The translations under genes were made by a program, and so were the position numbers. Shown piece after piece: positions 55,964 through 64,000 of a DNA stretch of 64,000 nt (the stretch's first letter is position 1; every line of letters starts with the position of its first letter). The stretch is from Bryoerythrophyllum caledonicum (Eukaryota > Streptophyta > Bryopsida > Pottiales > Pottiaceae), in assembly GCA_963971425.1 (NCBI GenBank), contig OZ020514.1:19255406-19319405 (forward strand), read 5' to 3'. The notes under the pieces are model-generated. The model ran no database searches. It saw only the letters and a list, made by a program, of their open reading frames with translations, and was not told the origin of the DNA.

Positions 55964-58653
55964 TCAGATTGGTTTAGATTCAGATTCTTCTACCCAATTG
56001 TTCCCATTACTAGAATCCCACCCTTGGTACGTTTCCAAGTCCACATGACGTTGAGATGCATGTTTGTAGTATTGCACTTTAATCTCATGAGAATGTTCAC
56101 GATCCGGATGTGGATTAGTCAATGCCAAGGCAACCCAAAATGGGCGCAAATTCCCATCAGCTGAACGCACCGCAAGTACATAGCCCTCATATACATCTCT
56201 ACCAACCCGGAACAATGGAGGCGGACAATGACGTCGTTGTCCAATGAATGGAGGGTCTTTAGCATACTCCTCCCTCAAAGTACCATCTATATCGTATTCA
56301 TCAACAATAGACGGAGCATATCTAGATAGTGGCCAAAATCCCTCTCGTAGGTAAGTCGATTCTTCCAATGGCACCTCAAGAGCAGCCTTTACACCTCTTT
56401 AATAGTACATGATATGCTCATTCTTCCTCCTGTATTCACCTGAGATATCCTCATTTGCCATAGATTCCCATAGACTTAGAAACCCAGAAATACCCTTCAT
56501 AACCTCATCATAATTCTCATGACGATGGGGCATGAGAGGAAGTGGCTGCCCATGAGGCAATATTGGTCTACCATCTGCCGTCATTTTCCACAACTGAATT
56601 CCTCCATTCTCCTCGGGCAACCAATCCCTGTCTGTACAAAGAATTTTGTACTGCATCTTTGGCAAACCATCAGAGTCCTTGTAAAACTTGAACTGTTGGC
56701 CCTTTGTATGACCCGCAAGGGCCTCATTGCCGATGCACAAATATCCATCAAGAAAGCCCTTGAAGTCAGGCACCTCTTCAATAAGATGTGGAATAACTGG
56801 CTTCTCTTCACCATCCATGAATAACTTCATCAAGAGTGGAATCCTTGGATAGCTATTTGACTTAAATTTGGTACTCCATCTCCCAAACATTGCATCAATA
56901 TCCTCGTGAGTATGACCAATAAGTAAGAAGTTCATGTGTACTTCTCGGAAAATATCCAAATGAACAAGTAGGGAGAAGAAAGCAAACACAAATCTATTCT
57001 TATTGTCTCCTGTGGCATTATCCAATTGCATTTGGAGAATTGGTGGTAATTGCCTTGCAAGAACAGGTTCAACCGATGGAGCCGCAAGGGATCCAAGGCA
57101 TAGATTGGCATCCGCAAGCACAACTGAGACAGAGGAGAAGCTCTCCCTCTTGCAAATAATTCACGAGAAGAATACACCGGTGGACTCTCTAAGTCCCGAA
57201 GTAACTTAACAATGGATCCAACAGTGTGATTCAAGTCGGTGGGGAAGATGTCAAGACTATAATGTGCATAACGGACATCTCCATGTCCATGAGCAGTCAT
57301 TCTAGTCACAACTACGGGGAGTTTCATGAAGGACTCCGTTGCCTTATTCTTGTGAGAAAAATGGGGAGATGTTGTTTTGCTGTGATCCATTTTATCATGG
57401 ATGATGCAAACGACGTCATCAGGCCTATCCTCCGAGTTCTTCCGGTTTCCAGAACATAAAATACGATGAGTCTGTTGGGAGGCCTGATGCAACTTTAATT
57501 TGGTATCCCACATATTGAATGCGGAGGACCCTCGCGTACTAGCCTTCTTCAATTGCTTCAATTGGTCGCATCTACCACAGCGAGAAAAGTTGTCACCCGG
57601 TTTCTTAGTGGAAAGTTGTTCAAATTTGGAGCTCCGAATTCGGCTAAGACCAGACAAAGATATTGGCTTGAGGCCAAATCTTGAATTCACTTCGTTTACT
57701 TTGGGCAACACTGCACTCCATTTAAAGGAGGAGGGAAGATGTTTCGAAACAACCCTCTCCCCAGTGCCAAGTGTAGTAGTCTTGTTAGGACTACTATCAA
57801 CAGCATCGTCAAGTAGGTCGTGCAATGTAGCAATTGCTTGGAGAGTATGGGTGCAAGGCTTCTTAGTCCCAGAATTGCCGCGTGCCATCGCTCGCACTTC
57901 ATCCTTTGCATCACTTTTGTATCGGTAGAATGTGGCTCGGCTGACCCCCATGATTGTACACCATGCATCTTGGCATACATCAATTCCATCGAGCGCCACC
58001 ACATGGTTGCCATCGGAGTCAATGTGCATTTGCCTATGCACATCAAGTAAAACATATTTCCGAAAGTATACACCTCCAATGTCATTGTGAACTTGCATTC
58101 GAAGTACAAAAATTAAACTGCGTGGAAAGCTTTGAGTACAATTTCTTGGACAACAAACAACGCTCGCAACAAGGTTGATTGATTGTGCAAAAAGGAGTAC
58201 TTCCTTCTTTGGTGGGGAAGGCAGCACTCGCCTTTGACAATTGCTCTTATACTGTCGAACACCAATTCTTGGACCCCAACGGAATACCTTTAGAGCGGCA
58301 TTATAAATGCAAGTTTGCTCTTGATCGTACAAACTCATATTACGAAGAAAGATCTGTCGAATTGGCCATGCTCGGAGAGCAAACATTCAATTCAAAGGAA
58401 TATCATCCTCATTTAACGATTCAGCAATCAGAACCGCAACATGATCATCTCCAAGTGGCCCACCTCCAGTTTCGGGAATTAAGTTGGAATCAACACTCTG
58501 ACATAGTCTGATTCCGACGTTATTCCCTAATGTATTTTGAAGGATAACGTGCTTCGAAAACCAGGCAGCGCGAGGAATACCCTCACAAGGAGCAACACCG
58601 GGAGGCAAGGTTGGTGGAACTCGATTTCTGACATCAAATGAGTCTTCTTCCAT
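55964..58653 (-). pseudogene. DUF7869-type transposase-like gene, copy 3 (most intact)
   Basis: The start at 58653 directly follows a TTTTGTAG acceptor. The frame is interrupted only by a TGA (58387), one frameshift near 57130 and a stop at 56399. Domains in order are: FALRAWPIRQIFLRNMSL (shared with copy 2); a Cys-rich VVCCPRNCTQ; the helix-turn-helix-like WCTIMGVSRATFYRYKSDA; the zinc knuckle RCGRCDQLKQLKK; IIHDKMDHSKTTSP; MTAHGHGDVRYAHYSLD; LQMDNATGDNKNRF; LIGHTHEDIDAMFGRWS; and the C-terminal FIGQRRHCPPPLFRVGRD block. The spaced Asp, Asp and His-x-x-Asp motifs are those I would test as an RNase H-like active site. The length is about 890 codons. Confidence 0.75.
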
Positions 58654-58795
58654 CTACAAAACATCACATCAAAGCGACATTAGTTCTAGAATGAAGATAA
58701 TTGAAATATGCAAACTAATAAGCCCCTTATATCCAAAGCAATATAAATTTGAACAAGAGCATTCGGGAACAAAGGCAATATAAAAAAACTTCACC
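58654..58795 (-). promoter_or_regulatory. Leader or first-intron end of DUF7869 copy 3
   Basis: The sequence between the dyad array and the ATG ends with a pyrimidine-rich GATGTTTTGTAG. In copies 1 and 2 too, an AG acceptor lies at or near the start of coding (20 bases or less). A spliced leader carrying the dyads is inferred. Confidence 0.4.
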
Positions 58796-59372
58796 GAGTA
58801 TCCTTGACTCAAGGATATGAATGAGAAAAATTATAAAAACACATGAAAATATATCCAAAACACTATCTTCAAGTCGAGGATACTAGTTGTATGAATCCAA
58901 CAGAGAGAGCGACATCTGTGGACGGTCCTGGGAAATATCATCAGACAACATAGTACTCGATAAGATACATTGAAGACAGTAAAATCAAGCAGGTTGATAA
59001 TAGACGATTATAGGTAAATTCTCGACTCGAGGATAAAAAGAGTGTAGGCGATCTTTCCATTCAAGTGATCAAGCACAATTGATTTTGATTCAGATTGGCA
59101 TTGATTTTTTCCATAAGTTGGGTTTATCCTCGGGTTGACGATAGACCGAGTAATTTTACCTTAGAATACTATATTCTAAATCTCATTCAAACAAAAAAAT
59201 TCAGTCCTTAGATGAGGATTTTTTTCATAGGATCCGTTGATCAACTTCTGAACTAGCAGGAGTCAGTGTTATCCTCGACCCAAGGATAAATATAATGAGG
59301 ATTTCATTCGTAGGATTCGTTAATCGACAACTAAACTGGTAAGAGTTGGTGTTATCCTCGACTCGAGGATAA
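58796..59372. repeat. E3 dyad array TATCCTCGACTCGAGGATA
   Basis: Dyads lie at about 58796, 58865, 59020, 59122, 59207, 59270 and 59352. The last is the clearest TATCCTCGACTCGAGGATA. The inner CTCGACTCGAG core equals that of E2, but the outer arms are TATC/GATA instead of TTTAG/CTAAA. Confidence 0.85.
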
Positions 59373-60292
59373 ATGCTTAGTTTTGAAGTAGTTCAGTGAT
59401 ATGCTACAGTGATCATGAATAGTGTTGGAGCATTCAGAGCACACTTTCTTCTAATTGCATGCAAATTCTACAGTGGATTAGAAGTACTACACCGAGTTCT
59501 ATGACTACGACGACGAAATAAATACTACACGAGGTGTGAACAAACTGCGGTGATGCGGACGGCCTATGGGCTTGGGTCAAGTAGCCCTCGATTGCTCAAG
59601 AACAGCCTCAGACAACAATCTCATGATGTAGAAGTACCTTTGAGAAGAAATCGAACACTCCACAAGGATGCGCCAAAAAAAAACCAATGTACTTCAGATA
59701 ACCTCAGACATAGTATTGACAACTACTGTGAATGTTCTCGAAAGAAGCAAGACACTGAGCGGAGTAGAGAGAGAGAAGAGAGGATCCAACAGGTGCAGAA
59801 GTAGGAAATGAACTTGTGAAAATGAGCATACGGTAGTCTTCTGCGAAGCGGAGCTCAAAAATCGGTGCTGGGCAGGAAAACTCCTTTCTCACGGCTCCAG
59901 GATTTGGAGGGCAGTAAATGGTTTCCACTGTCCAACTTTTTAGCTGCCGCTGTCCTATTTTTGGTTTGACATACGCACTAATTTCAGTACGCCACTAGCC
60001 CGGAATCCACGCATGCATTGAACAAGTCTTTTGGATAAGTAGTAGCACAGATTTATCACCTTTAACCTCAATAGGACCAACTGGCCCCCCGGGGCCAAAT
60101 TGGATTTCAAGCATGCATAGAATGCCATTCAAATCCATGACGAGATTTAGCCACTTTGCTAGTCCTACATATTTGTTGTGTTTGTCATCTCTTATGATGC
60201 CATAAACTTATCTTCGGGTCAAGCATAATTTCATTGCCTCGCATGTGTTCATGCCATTCTCTCATTCCTTGCTTTATTCCAATGTATTTCAG
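59373..60292. other. E3 interior, no firm gene
   Basis: The frame at 59550-59804 has no recognisable motif. The stretch ends in a pyrimidine-rich ATTCCAATGTATTTCAG acceptor for the next exon. Confidence 0.4.
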
Positions 60293-60640
60293 GTTTCAAA
60301 GTCTAGTGTTGATCCTACCGCATGCCTGAATATTGGTAGTATGCTGCCCTTCGATGTTAGCGTCATTCCGGAGTACTCTAGGTCTTATGGTGGTGACATC
60401 TCCCAGCCCCAACAATCAAAACCATATCTTATGTGCACTGCAACTGATGCTGCCTCTACTATCATGGACTTTTCCAAGCAGAAGGTCGATGATGGTGTTG
60501 TGGATAGCCTTCCCGAGCGGAGGGCTGGGATAGTGCCTGTTGCATCTCCTTCACCCCTCAAGCGGATGTTTGCTGCTGTTCAAGATAGAACCGACTGTAC
60601 TCCTCAACGAAAGCTGTACGGAGATGATGTACGGAGATAA
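60293..60640 (+). CDS. Probable terminal exon of the second E3 gene (unknown)
   Basis: After TGTATTTCAG the frame reads VSKSSVDPTACLNIGSMLPF and continues open to a double stop TAA TGA near 60640 (ending GDDVRR). It is transcribed away from the DUF7869 gene, as the ParB-like genes are in E1 and E2. No ParB-like motif is visible in this exon, and upstream exons were not found, so equivalence is only positional. Confidence 0.4.
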   Translation, partial: VSKSSVDPTACLNIGSMLPFDVSVIPEYSRSYGGDISQPQQSKPYLMCTATDAASTIMDFSKQKVDDGVVDSLPERRAGIVPVASPSPLKRMFAAVQDRTDCTPQRKLYGDDVRR

Positions 60641-60686
60641 TGAATATAGTGTTATACGTAAGGTGTCCCCTATTCGAGGATTTAAC

Positions 60687-63073
60687 TTATGCAGGACCTC
60701 CCGACCACTCGGGCAAGGTGACCACATTATCGGGAATTGTATTTGCTTGGTTGATTGTAGTGACCATGATCTGCCGCTGCCTCTTGTTCTTTATAAAACC
60801 GTTCAGCTTACACCAGTGACTATAATCATACTTCTCGTTGACATTTCCAGTGAGCTCATAAATAAGCCAGTCCATCCTTCGGCCGATAAGCTTCCTTTTG
60901 GATTGCCGGAGCACGGCTTTCATGTTAGAATGGTATGATTCGATAGCTGCAGTGGTGTCCTGGCCAACATGGAGGATTTTCCGGTCTCCTACAACCCACA
61001 TTTTGATTTACGGGAGCCATTCCTTGTCGAAGTACTTCCAGTATGCATCAGCGGCTGGCAAGAGAGCCTTGGCTTCGTCGTAGACGTGCTGCATCCACTC
61101 TACCAAATTCCACACCTTATCGCCGGGAGCTCTCGTCGAAGGGTCTTGGAAGTCACTAGGTGTCTCCGATATGTACATAAGTGAGCCCACAATTCGCAAG
61201 GCTCCGGCCCTCGTCTCCATGTCTTTCAACTTAGCACATGCATTCTTCTGCCACACTCAACAAACATGCGAGAGACATGGAAATAGATGTGAGTGCGGAC
61301 AAACCTCCCTGTGATAACCCGGCAAGCCGATAAGTACAACTCGCTGAAGGCCCGTCACCCGATAACGTAAGAATGCTAAGTCGCTTACCGAATAGAGTTG
61401 GTCTCATTGTCGGCGTCGTCAAGAACAAAGGCAGTGGGTCTCTAGTCCGGCCTTATCTGCACCAACTTCTGCTTTAGAGCGCGCATCCAAGACACAAGAT
61501 CTATTTGTTTGGATTTTGCAGTGATCACGAAAGCCACTGGAACTCCGTTTCTCTACTCGTCGAATACCATCATCGTGAAGAGTGGATACTGGACACACAA
61601 GCAAGAAATTAATCGGTAGGGGAGTGAGGGCTCCTAAATTCTAGACAGACCCTACATGGACCACGGTATAGGTATGAGTACCTTTTTGTTGTTCGTTGCG
61701 AATGTCCCGTCTATAGCAATAATGCTTTCTGAAATGGATGTTGACTATATTTCAGCATCATGTGCGTCTGAAATGGGGTTTGAATCCCAATTACAAAGGA
61801 TACGTTATCGACATTCGATACACCGTCAACCTTGCTGCCCGGGTCCTGGTAGTAAAAAACCGTACCTCGATTTTCTCTTACCCACATTCTCACACTCTCA
61901 ACGTTGTTGTGGTGTTTCTTGTATAGTTCCTGCGCACGGACTCCGCATATGTTGCGGATGTCCTCCATGCTAAGGAAATAATCCCGAAAAGGCGTAAGAG
62001 TACCCTCATCGCATGCCTTCATTACCAACTTCTGGTGCTTCTGTATTATAGCTGCCATCGGAACTTGCTCCTCAAAGTGTCTGAGAACCCAAAGCCTTAC
62101 TTCCTCCGACATGTACTTCCGAAAGCGGAGCTTTCTTCTTTGCACATTGTCCTTATCGTGGATGATGAGGCCCAGTGTGTCGACATGTTCCGAGCAAAAG
62201 TACCCTATCTCGGCGATATATGGGAGGAAATAGTACCTCTTTACGTAGAATCGACATTGGCAGCCCACCTTCATAGACCCCCCCCTCCTTCGCATTGGTG
62301 GCACGAGGGCCTTTCTGGCCAGAGCCGGAAGTAACTTGTTTCCCTTTGTGATTGTATTTCGATGGCGTTGGTGTCATTTCGAGCATGATTGCTTGGATCT
62401 TGTCCCTGTTGTCTTCGGGACCGTATTGAGAACGCCATGTGCAATTGGCTATTACCATTAGAGATACATGTTGTACTGAAGAGATATTATGGCACAGCCG
62501 ATAAACAGATCTACCGTGCATATCGTGATATCAGAGGTCAAGATTCACTTACCGCTGGTACTCGATGTGGCAGTTCCACCAGTAGTGCGTCTTCTCGCCA
62601 ACGTTTGTGGAGTTGTTTTTGTTGCGGACGAAGGTAGTCTCTACATCCTTTCGGCCAGACTGCTCACCCTCCACGAAATCCAAGACCTTATTCCAGGAAG
62701 TGTAGGCGATAAGCTTGGACTTCTTCCTCATCGATGATAGCGGATCCTCTACGAACCTCGTATCATTCTCGGCCTCCATGTTCCACCTAAGACATTTCCA
62801 TGTCAAAATTCCTAAAGCAAGGTTCTGTAATGAATCGCGCATCCGAAGAACCTTCTCACCATGTTTCTTCAGGTAGTCTGCATGCGGGCCTTCCCAGAAC
62901 GAGGCATCAAGGTCCTCCACCGCCTTTGGACGCACGCCAGCTAGTTGTTTTCTCCCTTGACGCCTCCATTTCCTCCGTGCTGCCCCGTTATCGGCAACGA
63001 TTGGTGGCGCCGTCTCGCCAGAATTCCCATTCGGCTTGTCCTGTATGGGGAGATTGAGATTGAGGAACTCCAT
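60687..63073 (-). pseudogene. MULE (Mutator-like) transposase, catalytic part
   Basis: Exon 1 (63073-62553, ending at GTAAGT) is basic and Trp-rich. A FAR1/WRKY-GCM1-like zinc finger follows: ANCTWRS, VGCQCRFYVKRYYF and SEHVDT...H. An extra G in a G-run near 62285 shifts the frame. The DDE domain reads SIIAIDGTFATNNKK (first Asp), MVFDE, GVPVAFVITAKSKQ, FVLDDADNE (second Asp), CVWQKNACAKL, and AAIESYHSNMKAVLR (catalytic Glu). An intron at 61589-61681 (GTACTC..GTCCAG) lies between TNNKK and YPLF. Other stops are sparse. The coding sequence ends at LPEWSGGPA near 60687, where E3 intervenes; the SWIM finger lies at 55096-54908. Confidence 0.9.
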
Positions 63074-64000
63074 TCACGCGTAGACAAGCACTCCCCTTCC
63101 GGCAAGGTACTACACGGCACAATAGATCGTGCCAAAGACGGCGCCAACCGCAAACGATGTGGATGACACTTTGCGCCGGCAGCCGCCAAGAAAGATTGGT
63201 GCCCCCTGGAGTACACGTATCAAGGCAAGAAGGGGCTTTCGGTGATCCGAAGAAGGCGGGGGATAGAGGGGCTTTCGGCGAGAATGCCGATAAGAGATAC
63301 GGGCAGCACGGAAAAAAATTGGGCTAAAGTGGACGTTACTGTGGGAAGAAGGGCGCATGGAGGCGAAAAGGCGCGCGGGGAGAAGGGCCGCTCTTCGCGG
63401 TGTTAGGCCTAAAACCGGGCCCTGACACCGCGAACCCGGATTGACTGTAGTAAGCGGGTAAGTAGAAGGTAATGAGAGGTGAAATATCTATGGATTACAA
63501 TATTGTGAGGACATTTTTGTAACGTGGCTATACATAATACGAGAAACAATATCATATTGGAGGAAATTGTAATGGATCAAGCAAATCAATATCAAGTATA
63601 TGCCAAGAAAGTACTTAGGAAAAATAATATTTTGGAGATAAAAACAAGAAATATTTTTATTCATAGCTTCTATATACTATAAATACACATAAAAATAAAT
63701 TATTCAGTTGAGAATTAACAATCTCAAACCATCTATAGTAAAATAGACAAGGCAATAAGCACTTAAAACTCTGAAATAGTGCATCTATGAACTAGCATCA
63801 ATCTAGGGCCATCCTCTTTTCCATGAAAAGAAGTGCGAGTGAAGCATACGATATACATGTGTATAGTTTAGCTACTCATTGATATCAGTAGGAAGTGTAA
63901 ATCACTATCTCCTTTGACCTCGGCCCCACAAGATCGAAAGGGGTCATCTTCATCATCTGCAATGTCTTCTTCTTTGATTCTCTGATTGTTCGACATATAC
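63074..64000. other. Right flank of element D, no gene seen
   Basis: The first part (to about 63440) is GC-rich and includes a GCCGATAAG word at 63287. It also has a hairpin with 14-bp arms (TTCGCGGTGTTAGG at 63394-63407; its partner at 63421-63434, one mismatch). Beyond 63440 the sequence turns AT-rich and featureless, so the element probably ends near here. Confidence 0.5.

Larger units (their letters stand above)
55100..60650. mobile_element. Element E3, nested in the MULE transposase gene
   Basis: E3 separates the MULE catalytic domain from its SWIM finger. It carries DUF7869-type copy 3 (minus), a dyad array of its own type (58796-59372) and an exon of a divergently oriented gene on plus. 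No target duplication was identified, so ends are given to within tens of bases. ATATTCATTA at 55088 and TAATGAATAT at 60638 are inverted, but they overlap MULE sequence and may be chance. Confidence 0.6.
49100..63434. mobile_element. Element D: Mutator-like element with Ulp1-like gene, split by E3
   Basis: A plus-strand Ulp1-like gene and a minus-strand MULE transposase are convergent near 54.1-54.5 kb. GCCGATAA/TTATCGGC words are scattered through 49.1-54.8 kb and again through 60.7-63.3 kb, but I saw none in between, where element E3 lies. That marks D as the host and E3 as the guest. A 14-bp hairpin (TTCGCGGTGT arm at 63394) near the right edge might be terminal. Long MULE terminal repeats were not found, so the limits are approximate. 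Confidence 0.65.

Noticed and set aside
55088..60660. Similarity of ATGAATATGGCGTTGTATGC (minus, 55096) to ATGAATATAGTGTTATACGT (plus, 60637) as E3 terminal repeats
   Set aside because: Only an ATGAATAT core plus scattered matches; the left part is MULE coding sequence (LYAVYNP), so chance is likelier than a terminal repeat.

Overview
This is a repeat-dominated stretch of a eukaryotic nuclear genome, most likely a green plant-lineage (streptophyte) one. Spliced genes with GT..AG introns, interstitial CCCTAAA-type telomere-like repeats, hAT/DUF659, MULE/SWIM, pogo and Ulp1-carrying elements, and a HAD domain with a plant-style DLNG motif all point that way. A charophyte alga such as Chara is my best guess, but the sequence alone does not prove it. 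I see no rRNA, tRNA, CRISPR or ordinary single-copy host gene. Practically every coding stretch belongs to a transposable element, and most are broken by a few in-frame stops.

Layout. 0.4-17.6 kb: element E1. It holds a HAD/NIF-like gene and a large spliced gene with a ParB/sulfiredoxin-like motif (both minus), then palindrome arrays, AT-rich satellites and telomere-like repeats, then a plus-strand DUF7869-type transposase-like gene. 17.6-21.8 kb: a hAT (DUF659) transposase with a convergent unknown gene (family C) and a GC-rich inverted-motif array. 22.1-23.3 kb: a precisely bounded pogo-like element. 25.77-25.97 kb: 200-base assembly gap. 26.3-28.0 kb: purine-rich satellite. 28.0-29.9 kb: second family C copy with its GC array. 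30.85-31.7 kb: decayed LINE RNase H. 32.4-45.2 kb: element E2, built like E1 (ParB-like gene on minus, palindromes, telomere-like repeats, palindromes, DUF7869 gene on plus). 45.2-45.7 kb: LTR-element relic. 48.3-48.7 kb: third family C fragment. 49.1-63.4 kb: a Mutator-like element (D) with an Ulp1-like gene (plus) convergent on a MULE transposase (minus). The transposase is split by element E3 (about 55.1-60.65 kb), which carries the third DUF7869 gene and part of a divergent second gene.

The unifying and possibly undescribed pattern is that each large element carries its own private short motif in many copies. E1 has GATCGAAAGATCTTTCGATC-like dyads, E2 has TTAGCTCGACTCGAGCTAA, E3 has TATCCTCGACTCGAGGATA, family C has CGGACGGCC-type motifs, and D has GCCGATAA. 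In E1, E2 and E3 the dyads sit in the 5' leaders and inside introns of the element's own genes. In E1 and E2 the neighbouring accessory protein contains a G-Q-H-x-x-A-A motif resembling the ParB/sulfiredoxin fold. A self-recognition system (element-encoded protein plus element-specific sites), comparable in logic to parS/ParB or to VANC proteins and their motif arrays in Arabidopsis VANDAL elements, is the working inference.
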